Source of the DNA: Pandoraea fibrosis
Lineage (GTDB): Bacteria > Pseudomonadota > Gammaproteobacteria > Burkholderiales > Burkholderiaceae
NCBI RefSeq assembly: GCF_000807775.2
Contig: NZ_CP047385.1
Coordinates: 3,038,001 to 3,102,000 of the forward strand
Length of the DNA stretch: 64,000 nt
Direction of reading: 5' to 3'
Shown here: piece after piece, positions 9,301-17,273 of the stretch
Numbering within the stretch: the stretch's first letter is position 1
Layout: each line of letters starts with the position of its first letter
Position numbers and translations under genes: made by a program
Notes under the pieces: generated by a model
What the model saw: the letters and a program-made list of their open reading frames with translations, nothing else
Database searches by the model: none
What the model was told of the DNA's origin: nothing

Positions 9301-9477
9301 ATGCTATTGCCTTCGGTTGCGCCGAAGGAGCGAACGGATTGTCGCGTTGCCGCTGCCCTACCGGGACAAGCGTTCATAGGAAAAATGGGGGCCGCTCCTC
9401 TCGGCGAGAATAGTCCGTCTAACTGCTTCGCTTCCACGTTGTCGAAAGATTTCGCGCAGCTTTATGCTCGTCCTTAG
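6400..9477 (+). CDS. Outer-membrane fimbrial usher with extended C-terminus
   Basis: Protein of 1025 aa with a signal peptide ending near PPARA. The N-terminal domain is represented by FNAEFLKGLPG and SVDLSYFDKSSGPPPGDYKY. A beta-barrel follows, with the plug-like segment ATKVVPPGPFAIDDLVSG around residues 325-345. The C-terminal domains carry GKAVPFGAYAEDSAGREAGW and NVFHIKHSNQHCDIRFDLP. Ordinary ushers end shortly after this last motif at 800-880 residues; this one continues for about 160 residues of polar, low-complexity sequence with a cysteine pair near the end. The ribosome-binding site is weak (TAAGAAA). It secretes and assembles subunits delivered by the preceding chaperone. Confidence 0.9.
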   Translation: MSSLLARLLVMSGVGLCVVTPPARAQKFNAEFLKGLPGGPSVDLSYFDKSSGPPPGDYKYDLRLMGRLMASRSVRFGKDGEPQITLAILDAVGVDVSKLEGAAVAKAPAASAADEATNHADSLQADAGKSVADPASEVINLPELLPGARVAVKANENVLDFEIPGKWLKENVSNSESKFDALSYKNGVPAGFLSYNVVANRQWNHTNRSTYSGIFNYGASGGEDLDGWGFVGSGSYSQGDGNGSKFQTGDNYLAKDFPQIHGRLAAGAASAGSSLFGGYSLKGVNLSSDMLMYPPGYDQSTPTIRGIANSNATVTIYRAGRPIATKVVPPGPFAIDDLVSGFASGTYDVVVREADGRETHSPVTFNSVAQQLHQGVWTYNFSAGLPNHATVGGSSPLFEAEASYGFTDSLTFLAGAAYHSRYQGVGVGIASSLGVLGGVSGILSFARSRVFGPSASGASLNASYVKSFGLFTVNLNEVHNFGNYRSLQDTFEGVGGGVEYDQFGNVLSSSAPKFLITRDNWNAGVSAALAGGSLSASLNETKYTSGDVSRNISLSYSHSLGRVGSVALTYSDMHNINQRAEQQIMATWTLPLGKSIDVSYSYANSFGDGAQNQVTVSQSQLGDRHQFDYSVVGQLGAGANGVQASATYRSPFVKLQAFDYQAGATNSSQLSMSGSVVAHGHGLTASSQQINDSYVIVDAGLPHIALENYLELETDPWGFAILGNGEPYRRENLSLVTRDIPQGYDVKNGTVTIRARHHAASIAKFDTFENRRALVTVTLPDGKAVPFGAYAEDSAGREAGWVGQDGQLFVENLVAHGNVFHIKHSNQHCDIRFDLPEHPVGIYDTAAVTCEMKESSPSPAQENAKHPLGTRVDRPDRNVTASGAAAKDAIHPKAAHVASLDQEIGDRKNNAAESQPLRNRQSASALDMVMDVVATPIIPDRPGSVPIGPSKMSAEIHSELTGRPTDQMLLPSVAPKERTDCRVAAALPGQAFIGKMGAAPLGENSPSNCFASTLSKDFAQLYARP

Positions 9478-9843
9478 GTGCTGGGGATTCTGCCTTGATC
9501 AGCTTTGTGCGGCGTCATGAATTTGTGCCAATCCCATCGCCTTCGGCATAAAAGCGAATCCACCGTTGCACCATCCCGGTTCACGGATTGTCCATGGGCC
9601 CCGGCATGATCCTGTGGGCATGACCTTGCCACCGGGCGATTCCGGGTGGCGAATTGCCTTTCTTTGTATTACATTCGGTCTCCGATGCGCTAGGGGAATA
9701 GGTCGCATCGTCCCAGCGCTCAATATATTCAAATCGAACGGCATCTCAGAGCACTGGTGTTCGAGAACTGCCGTACTGCGGGGGAAAGGCCGAATCTTCT
9801 CGGTCGCCGGTCGCCATGCACGGCCCAATACGAGAGGATATCC
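9478..9843. other. Intergenic region between usher and autotransporter
   Basis: No convincing gene is seen. Open frames exist on both strands but lack ribosome-binding sites and familiar motifs. The region should contain the autotransporter promoter; a purine-rich GAGAGG at 9832-9837 serves as its ribosome-binding site. No strong terminator is visible after the usher stop. Confidence 0.4.
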
Positions 9844-12800
9844 GTGGTCTCACGCAAACTCAGGCGTGCTTCGCGCCGTACTCAAAAAGCTCAATTCCCA
9901 TCGACCACAGCGCTGGCGAATCCCGGCGTGCGCGACGCGCTTCCGTCGTTGGCCAGACGTCCGTTTGGTATGCGAATCGTTCGAACTGCTGGCAGTACAG
10001 CGGTCGCACTGGCGCTCGCCGGGACCGCGCCCGCGCTATGGGCCGCCGGGACATGCAGCACGGGTGACATAAGCGGCTGCGGTGCATCGGGAGGCGATGG
10101 TGCCTCGGAGCGAGGTGGCGCAGGCGGGGTCGGCAACGGGCAGGGCGGCGGTTCGAGCACGATGGATACCAACGGCGTGACGGTGCCGGTTCCCGGCGCT
10201 TGGGGACTACAGGGGACAGGCGGCACCGGCGCGTCCGGCGACGGCATCCCGGCGTCGGACGGGTCGCCGGCAGTTGTCATCGCCTCCGGTAACTTAACGA
10301 TCAACACGTCGATGAGCGGCCTCGACGGCAGCGCCGGCACCAGCGGCACTAACTTTGCCACAGGTGGCAATGGCGGCAACGCCGGACTTTTTTATTCCGG
10401 CAGAGAGATCTTCGTTGCGGCCGCGCTTACCGGCGGTGCCGGGGGCAAGGGCGGCGCCGCCGTCGGTGGCGTAGGCAACGGTGGCGGCGGCGGCGGTGGC
10501 GGGGCCGGCATGATGTCTGCCGCGGGATCGGCGCCGATCAACAATTCGGGGACGATTACCGGAGGGGCTGGCGGTGTCGGCGGTTCCGGGGCCTTTGGCG
10601 GTGGCGGTGGCGGGGGCGGCGACGGGTTGCTCGCGCTCGGCGGGCGCGCCGACATCGTTAACACGGGCACGATCACGGGCGGTGCCGGAGGGGCCGCCGG
10701 TACCGCTACCGTCGCCGGCGGCACAGGGGGCAGTGGCGGCATCGGCGTCAATCTCGCGGGCACAACCAACGCGCTTGCCAACGCGGGAACCATCTCGGGC
10801 GGCGCCGGTTTGATCGGCGGTGTCGGCGTACGTACGCGCGGTAACGACTCGATCGTCAATGCGGGCCTCATCATGGGCGGGATGGGTAACGGTGGCACGA
10901 CGCGCGCCGCGGCCATCGAGTTCGGTGGCCTGAACAACGCGCTGAAGCTGCTGTCCGGCTCGGTGATTCTCGGCGATCTGTTATTCGACGCAGGCGCAAG
11001 TGCGACTATCGCCGCCCGCGAACCCGGGCTGACGCTGAACAATGCTGTAGTTCTGAGCGACGCCGCCTCGAACGTGATTGTCTCTACCGCGGAATCCAGT
11101 TTGACGATGTCGGGCGCGGTATCGGGCGCTGGCACACTGACGCTCGGCGGCATCGATTCGAATGTTCTGACGATGACGTCGGTCAATACATACACCGGAG
11201 CTACAACGATCGGCAGCGGCACGCTGGCGCTAACAGGCAACGCAAGCATAGCGGCATCGTCGGGGGTGACGGTGGCCGGTGTGGGCGGTGTAGGCGGCGT
11301 GTTCGATATTTCGGGCGTGACGGCCGGCACATCGATCAAATCGCTTTCCGGAGGCGGCGCCGTGCGGCTCGGCGGCCAGACGCTGTCGCTCACCAACGCG
11401 GCCGGGACATTCGATGGCGTCATCGACGGCGCCGGCGGAGTACATCTGGTCGGCGGCACGCAGACGCTGACCGGCGTGAATACCTATTCCGGTGCGACGA
11501 CCGTCGATAACGGCGCGGTGCTGGCCCTGACCGGCAGCGGAAGTGTTGCGTTGTCGAGCGGTGTGACGAATAACGGCACGCTCGATATTTCTGCGACGAC
11601 GAATGGCGCCTCGCTGACGGGCCTGACAGGGCTGGGGACGGTCTCGCTCGGGGCGCGCACGCTAACGTTGACGCAAGCAGCAGGCGTCTTCTCAGGCACG
11701 ATCGCCGGCACAGGTGGCCTGACGCTGAACGGCGGCACGCAGACGCTCGCGGGCGCGAACACCTATACCGGGGCAACGACAATCAATGCGGGCACGCTCG
11801 CGCTTGGCGCCGGCGGACAGTTGTCGTCGGCGACGACAGTGACGCTGGCCGGCAGCGGCGCTACGTTCGATGCCTCCGCTGCGGGCGCGCTAACCCTGTC
11901 CGGTCTTTCGGGTGCGGCGGGTACGCGCTTCGCCCTTGGCGCGAGCACGCTGACGGTCGATGCTGCGACCAACGCCACCTATGCCGGCGATCTCACCGGC
12001 AGCGGGGTTTTCGTCAAACAGGGCGCGGGCATGCTGGTGCTCAATGGGGCAAGCTCCGCTTTCACCGGTACGACCACTGTCGGGGCAGGCGCGCTGGAGA
12101 TCGGCGACGCCGCGCATGAGAGCGCAGTGCAGGGCGGCAACGTCGCGGTCGGTTCGCAGGGCACATTGCGCGGGCACGGCACGATTCTCGGCAACGTGAC
12201 CAACGGCGGCATCGTGGCGCCGGGCGGGTCTATCGGTACGTTGAGCGTCGCCGGAAATTACACGCAAGCGTCGAATGCAACGCTGGCGATCGAGGTCAGT
12301 CCGACGACGGCATCGCTGCTCAAGGTGTCGGGCAGCGCGACATTGAACGGCGTGCTCGCGATTACCTACGACCCTGGCACCTATCGGTCGACGCGATACA
12401 CCCTGTTGAGCGCGGTGAACGGTGTGAGCGGCAGATTTTCCTCAGTGACCGAGGCGGTCTCGGCCGGTACCGAACTTGGCAATCTTCGCTCCGCCCTGAG
12501 CTATGGAGCGAACGACGTGACACTCGCGCTCAACGAGTCGGCATCCGGCGGCCTGGGGGCTTCCGATCCGTCGGGGGGCGTGGTCATTGCGCCTAAGAAC
12601 ACGAGCGTTTTCACCGCCCTGGGGACGGCGGCGCTGATGAACGCCCAGTCGGCGACGGCAGCGGTGCTCGACCAGGCCACGAGGCGGTCCGTCGGGACGG
12701 GGCTGGCGACCGGCGATGCCACCTCTGACGGCCCCACGGTCTGGGCGAACGCGACGGGACTTCACGGGCGTTTGTCCGGCGCCGACGGCCAGCCAGGGTT

Positions 12801-13545
12801 TCAGGAAAACCGCTACGGCTTCCTCGCGGGCGCGCACAAGCGCGTGGCGGGCGATACCTTCGGGTTGGCAGGCGGCTATTCCCATGCCGATCTCTCGGAG
12901 GCGGGCACGGCGAACTCGGGCATGATCGATACCCTGCGGCTGGCCGCCTACGCGAGTCGCGAGATCGGCCCGGTCGACGTTGCGGCATCAGTCGGTTACG
13001 GCCTAGATTTCATATCGCAGAAGCGCCCGTTCGCTGGCATCGGCACGGCGCAAGGTGATCATATCGGGCAGGAGTTCACGGCAGCGGCACAGGCGAGCGC
13101 GCCGTTGTCGATCGCCGGAGTGGTGGTCACGCCGCGTGTCGGTTTGCGTTATGCCTATTTCCACGCCAACGGCTTCGACGAAAGCGGGGCGGGTGGACAG
13201 GATCTGCGTGTTGGGACGGACAATACACGCAGCCTTCAGCCGTTCGTGGGCGTAACGTTCGATAAGGCATTCGGAGATGCGGTGCGTCCGATGCATGCGC
13301 AATTTCGCGCTGCCTATGCCCACGAATTGCTCGATGCCGGACGGGCAATCACCGTGGCCTCACAGGACGGCACGATTTTCGTGGCGCCGGGCACGCGCCT
13401 GGCGCGCGGCTATCTGACGCTTGGCGCGAGCTTCGGCGTCACGCTCGCTAAGCATCTGGACGTCTCCCTCGCCTACGATGCGCTCATCAACACCGCTCGC
13501 GCATCTGCGCAGGCGGGCAGCCTGAAGGTGACCTACCGGTTCTGA
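9844..13545 (+). CDS. Autotransporter with glycine-rich passenger and beta-strand repeats
   Basis: Protein of about 1233 aa if translation begins at GTG 9844, which follows GAGAGG by 6 nt; an ATG at 9970 (MRIVRTAGSTAVALALAG) is the alternative and begins right at the hydrophobic signal core. The longer form would give a basic, extended signal region as in many large autotransporters. After the signal (near LWAA) comes about 250 residues of glycine-rich sequence. Then come at least four autotransporter-associated beta-strand repeats of the form NTYTGATTI...GTLAL (near residues 460, 560, 645, 745). The last 270 residues are the beta-barrel, from about NATGLHGRLSG to the terminal aromatic LKVTYRF. 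Likely role is a surface-anchored adhesin; the target is unknown. Confidence 0.9.
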   Translation: MVSRKLRRASRRTQKAQFPSTTALANPGVRDALPSLARRPFGMRIVRTAGSTAVALALAGTAPALWAAGTCSTGDISGCGASGGDGASERGGAGGVGNGQGGGSSTMDTNGVTVPVPGAWGLQGTGGTGASGDGIPASDGSPAVVIASGNLTINTSMSGLDGSAGTSGTNFATGGNGGNAGLFYSGREIFVAAALTGGAGGKGGAAVGGVGNGGGGGGGGAGMMSAAGSAPINNSGTITGGAGGVGGSGAFGGGGGGGGDGLLALGGRADIVNTGTITGGAGGAAGTATVAGGTGGSGGIGVNLAGTTNALANAGTISGGAGLIGGVGVRTRGNDSIVNAGLIMGGMGNGGTTRAAAIEFGGLNNALKLLSGSVILGDLLFDAGASATIAAREPGLTLNNAVVLSDAASNVIVSTAESSLTMSGAVSGAGTLTLGGIDSNVLTMTSVNTYTGATTIGSGTLALTGNASIAASSGVTVAGVGGVGGVFDISGVTAGTSIKSLSGGGAVRLGGQTLSLTNAAGTFDGVIDGAGGVHLVGGTQTLTGVNTYSGATTVDNGAVLALTGSGSVALSSGVTNNGTLDISATTNGASLTGLTGLGTVSLGARTLTLTQAAGVFSGTIAGTGGLTLNGGTQTLAGANTYTGATTINAGTLALGAGGQLSSATTVTLAGSGATFDASAAGALTLSGLSGAAGTRFALGASTLTVDAATNATYAGDLTGSGVFVKQGAGMLVLNGASSAFTGTTTVGAGALEIGDAAHESAVQGGNVAVGSQGTLRGHGTILGNVTNGGIVAPGGSIGTLSVAGNYTQASNATLAIEVSPTTASLLKVSGSATLNGVLAITYDPGTYRSTRYTLLSAVNGVSGRFSSVTEAVSAGTELGNLRSALSYGANDVTLALNESASGGLGASDPSGGVVIAPKNTSVFTALGTAALMNAQSATAAVLDQATRRSVGTGLATGDATSDGPTVWANATGLHGRLSGADGQPGFQENRYGFLAGAHKRVAGDTFGLAGGYSHADLSEAGTANSGMIDTLRLAAYASREIGPVDVAASVGYGLDFISQKRPFAGIGTAQGDHIGQEFTAAAQASAPLSIAGVVVTPRVGLRYAYFHANGFDESGAGGQDLRVGTDNTRSLQPFVGVTFDKAFGDAVRPMHAQFRAAYAHELLDAGRAITVASQDGTIFVAPGTRLARGYLTLGASFGVTLAKHLDVSLAYDALINTARASAQAGSLKVTYRF

Positions 13546-13646
13546 TCGAGATCGGCGTGGTCGACGTGCTGAGGACCCGGTCTCGCCAGCACCGAACGCA
13601 GGAACCGGTGTTAAGCCCTGGCAGGATGGCGTTTGCGCTACCGTAC

Positions 13647-13850
13647 TCACAACACGGGGCGCGGGACATTTCGGTCAATGCCGCAAATGATCCCGTCGAC
13701 CCCGGACACATGTTTGCTCGAATAGACGTGTCCCACGCTGCTATCGAAGTAAAGACTGTCCCCGGCACCAGCCGAAACTCGGCATCGTTCTCGAACTGCA
13801 AGCGCAAACTGCCCGACAGGGCGAGAACAAATAGCTGGATTGCGAGGAGG
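13647..13850 (-). pseudogene. Frameshifted remnant of a cupin-domain regulator
   Basis: On the minus strand the peptide LFVLALSGSLRLQFENDAEF followed by RLVPG matches the style of the C-terminal cupin domain found in XRE-type regulators. In the same frame it then becomes nonsense. Shifting by one base at the C4 run (plus strand 13760-13763) restores GDSLYFDSSVGHVYSSKHVS and a stop at 13649-13647. One base therefore appears to be missing, and no helix-turn-helix part is present upstream. It is a truncated, frameshifted remnant, unless the frame break is a sequencing error. Confidence 0.6.
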
Positions 13851-13930
13851 CTGGGGATGAGGTGTGGGGCTGGACTGGCCAGCCTTTTATAGACAATTAA
13901 GCTGTACGAACCAACGGATTGACTCAAACG

Positions 13931-13963
13931 AAAAAACCCGCACAGTCAAAGACTGTGCGGGTT
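13931..13963 (-). terminator. Rho-independent terminator of tRNA-Pro
   Basis: A perfect inverted repeat, AACCCGCACAGTC and its complement separated by AAA, is followed on the minus strand by a T run. It lies 8 bp past the 3' end of the tRNA gene. Confidence 0.9.
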
Positions 13964-13969
13964 CAATTC

Positions 13970-14047
<78 letters not shown>

Positions 14048-14282
14048 TGAGAAATGCGTCGTTTAGATGCATTGCTCGAAAGCAGGCGATTATAGCAGAG
14101 CTTTTCGCGGGAAAGGAAGAGGCGATGCGCATCGCCCGCATATTTTTTTACATCATGCGCGAACGGTACAGCGTATGCGGCGCGCGAAACCCCATGATGG
14201 TTATCCCGGATGTGGAATTCGAGGGGCCTCACGATAATGGAATTCCGCCTAAATCCTGCCCGTCGGGGCCCGGAGACAAGCA

Positions 14283-15971
14283 ATGCCGCAAATCCTGGGG
14301 TTTGAGGCCGCACGCGATCTTCTTCTCGCGCAGCGCGCGCACTACGATGTGGCGTATCGTGATTTTCGCTGGCCGGTTCTCTCTCACTTCAACTGGGCGC
14401 TGGACTTCTTCGACCCCCAGGCGCAAGGCAATCATCATCCCGCCCTCTGGGTGGTAGAAGAGGACGGTCGCGAGGTGCGCCTGTCCTTTTCCGAGATGTC
14501 CGCGCGCTCCAATCGTGTCGCCAATTTCCTGCGCGCCCAAGGGGTATCACGCGGCGAGCGCGTGTTGCTCATGCTGCCTAATCAGGTCGAACTCTGGGAT
14601 CTCATGCTCGCCTGCATGAAGCTCGGCGCCGTCATGATTCCGGCAACGACCTTGCTCGCTGCCGCAGACCTCGTCGACCGGCTCGAACGCGGCCGTGTAC
14701 GCCACGTCATTACTACCGCACGCGACGCGCTCAAGTTCGCCAACCTGGCCGGCGACTACGGGCGCATTGCCGTCGGCGATAACCCGCCCGGCGGATGGAC
14801 GTCGCTTGCCCCGGCCTACGATGCCTCGGACGTATTCACGCCCGACGGCGCCACGCTCGCCACCGATCCGCTCCTGCTGTACTTCACCTCCGGCACTACG
14901 TCGCGCCCGAAGCTCGTGCTGCACACGCATCAGAGTTACCCCGTCGGCCATCTCGCCACCATGTACTGGCTCGGCCTGCAACCGGGCGACGTTCACTGGA
15001 ACATCAGTTCGCCAGGCTGGGCGAAACACGCATGGAGCTGCTTCTTCGCGCCGTGGAATGCGGGCGCCACCATCTTCATCTACAACTTCGCCCGCTTCGA
15101 CGCGCGTGCCGCGCTGGAGACGGCGGCCCGCTGCGCTGTCACCACGCTGTGCGCACCGCCCACTGTCTGGCGGATGATGATCCAGGAAGATCTGGCAAGC
15201 TACGCCGTGAAGTTCCGTGAACTGATCGGCGCCGGCGAGCCGCTCAATCCCGAGGTGATCGATCAGGTCAAACGCGCCTGGAACATCACGATTCGCGACG
15301 GCTATGGTCAGACCGAAACGTGTTGTCAGATCGGCAATTCGCCGGGACAGCCGGTGAAGCCGGGGGCGATGGGGCGGCCAATGCCGGGATATCGCGTCGT
15401 ATTGCTCGATCACGACGGCAATGAGGCCGACGAAGGTGAGATCGCACTCGTCCTTTCGTCACGGCCGACCGGTTTGATGCAGGGCTATGAAGACGACGGC
15501 GAGAAGACCGCCGAGGCCATGCGCGATGGCTATTACCACACGGGGGACGTCGCCATGCGCGACGAGCGGGGCTACTTCACCTATGTCGGCCGTGCGGACG
15601 ATGTCTTCAAGGCATCGGACTATCGCATCAGCCCGTTCGAGCTGGAAAGCGAACTGATCAAGCATCCGGCCGTGGCCGAGGCCGGTGTGGTGCCAAGTCC
15701 CGATCCGGTGCGGCTCGCCGTGCCGAAGGCATTCATCACCCTGCGGGCAGGCTTTCACGCAGACGACGCCCTCGCACTCGATATCCTGCGCTTCTGCCGC
15801 GATCACCTCGCACCGTACAAACGTATCCGACGCATCGAATTCTGCGATCTGCCGAAGACGATTTCCGGCAAGATTCGTCGCGTCGAGCTTCGTCGCACGG
15901 AAGAGGGGCGCGATCTGCAAGGCCGTCGCGAGATGGAGTTCTGGGACGTTGATTTCGCCGATCTCAAGTGA
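14283..15971 (+). CDS. AMP-binding acyl-CoA synthetase
   Basis: Protein of 562 aa. Adenylate-forming motifs are in order: the phosphate-binding loop YFTSGTTSRPKLVLHTH (about 200-215), DGYGQTETC (about 338), YHTGDVAMRDERGYFTYVGR with DDVFKASDYRISP (about 418-450), and the C-terminal catalytic lysine in KTISGKIRR (about 525). The overall pattern is like medium-chain acyl-CoA synthetases (ACSM-type), forming an acyl-AMP then an acyl-CoA. The exact acid cannot be read from sequence. ATG 14283 follows CGGAGAC at good spacing. It stands alone, downstream of the divergently oriented tRNA-Pro gene. Confidence 0.9.
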   Translation: MPQILGFEAARDLLLAQRAHYDVAYRDFRWPVLSHFNWALDFFDPQAQGNHHPALWVVEEDGREVRLSFSEMSARSNRVANFLRAQGVSRGERVLLMLPNQVELWDLMLACMKLGAVMIPATTLLAAADLVDRLERGRVRHVITTARDALKFANLAGDYGRIAVGDNPPGGWTSLAPAYDASDVFTPDGATLATDPLLLYFTSGTTSRPKLVLHTHQSYPVGHLATMYWLGLQPGDVHWNISSPGWAKHAWSCFFAPWNAGATIFIYNFARFDARAALETAARCAVTTLCAPPTVWRMMIQEDLASYAVKFRELIGAGEPLNPEVIDQVKRAWNITIRDGYGQTETCCQIGNSPGQPVKPGAMGRPMPGYRVVLLDHDGNEADEGEIALVLSSRPTGLMQGYEDDGEKTAEAMRDGYYHTGDVAMRDERGYFTYVGRADDVFKASDYRISPFELESELIKHPAVAEAGVVPSPDPVRLAVPKAFITLRAGFHADDALALDILRFCRDHLAPYKRIRRIEFCDLPKTISGKIRRVELRRTEEGRDLQGRREMEFWDVDFADLK

Positions 15972-16065
15972 CGACAAGGACGCGGCGAGCGGCGAGTGCC
16001 GGTAGCCAACCGTCGCTTCGCCACTCGTCGCGTCGCCCGTCCCGCCGTCGTCGTGCGGGCATGCT

Positions 16066-16839
16066 TCACCGCATGTGTTGAATCACCAGCTCCGCACCCA
16101 GCATCGCCAACCCCACGAAGAAGCAGCGACGGAATACCACGGCGCTGACGCGCCCTCGCACCCACTGGCCGAAGAACATCCCGCCAAGCGCCGGTGCCAG
16201 CGCCAGCAGTGACACACCGATCGCATGGCCGTGGAAGATGCCGTCACGCGCCAAACCGGCGGCAAGTGCAATCGTGGAAACGGTGAACGACAGACCGAGT
16301 GCCTGTACCAGATCGTCCTTCTCGAGATCGAGCGCCTGCAGGAACGGCACGGCGGGAATGACGAATACGCCGGTTGCCGCCGTCACCAGTCCCGTGACGA
16401 CGCCGATGACGCCGCCAAGCGCACTGACCCGCGCACCGGGCCAGCTTTTCGGCACATGCAGCCGCACCGCCGCGAGCCCTAGTGCGGCGTAGGCGAGCAG
16501 CGCCACACCAAGCGCCATGCCGGCGAAGTCACCGCCATTGGCCAGCCAGCCACCCCCCGCCCATGTACCAATGCAAATGCCGATCAGCATCGGCCACAAC
16601 CGCCTCGCGAGCGCGACAAAGCGCGGTCCCGCCAGAAGTTGCCAGATATTGGTCACGAGCGACGGCACGATGAGCAGCGCCGCAGCTTCGGCGGTGGGCA
16701 TGGCCAGGCCGAGCAGTCCTACCGCCACTGTCGGCAGGCCCAGCCCGATCACGCCCTTGACGAAGCCGGCGAGCAGGAAGGTCACGAGCCCCAGCGATAG
16801 CAGGGGGAGGAGAGCGTTCAGGTGTTGTGTATTCATCAT
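16066..16839 (-). CDS. Sulfite exporter TauE/SafE (TSUP) family permease
   Basis: Protein of 257 aa consisting almost wholly of hydrophobic helices (about eight). The N-terminal helix carries FLLAGFVKGVIGLGLPTVAV, and a second copy in the middle carries GGVIGVVTGLVTAATGVFVI, the two-repeat glycine signature of the TSUP family. Members move small anions such as sulfite or sulfoacetate across the inner membrane; the substrate is not determined here. Two adjacent ATG codons (16839 and 16836) are possible starts. It is transcribed away from gshA. Confidence 0.85.
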   Translation of the reverse strand: MMNTQHLNALLPLLSLGLVTFLLAGFVKGVIGLGLPTVAVGLLGLAMPTAEAAALLIVPSLVTNIWQLLAGPRFVALARRLWPMLIGICIGTWAGGGWLANGGDFAGMALGVALLAYAALGLAAVRLHVPKSWPGARVSALGGVIGVVTGLVTAATGVFVIPAVPFLQALDLEKDDLVQALGLSFTVSTIALAAGLARDGIFHGHAIGVSLLALAPALGGMFFGQWVRGRVSAVVFRRCFFVGLAMLGAELVIQHMR

Positions 16840-17273
16840 GACGCCAGTATCGGCGTGCGATGCCGGGTCGCCAATGCGGCTTTCGCGCAGGTGGGCTCAG
16901 GCAGACGCTGAGGCTGTGCCGGTCGCCGGCAGCGCCGTGTCCGGCGCCGCCCGATGGTGGCCCTTCGGCGGATAAGGTCAATGGGTTGGATGATCGCGAT
17001 TCATCGGGCATTCATGCGCGTTCATCGCTTAACTGGCGTCAGTCGTCCGGCATGTCGGAGGCGGCGCGCCGGATTGACGTGGCGTCCGACGCGCTTTGGC
17101 ATTTTCAGTTATGCTCAGGCCAAATTCGCGCCGTGCCGCGCATCGAGCGTGTCCCCCGGAGTTCCGGCTCCGGCGGTCGTTCCGGTGCCGTCGGCACCCC
17201 GTAGACCCCCGTACGCCGCCGAACTCGCACCGCTCACGGCCTTGCGCCGTGAATAGTCTCGGCGACGAAAGCC
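16840..17273. other. Divergent intergenic region between the TSUP gene and gshA
   Basis: This 434-bp interval must hold the promoters of both flanking genes. No open frame with a ribosome-binding site, no RNA gene and no clear palindrome were recognised. Confidence 0.4.

Noticed and set aside
9499..9828. 109-codon open frame on the minus strand between usher and autotransporter
   Set aside because: Contains natural-looking stretches but no start signal or family resemblance; not supported as a gene.
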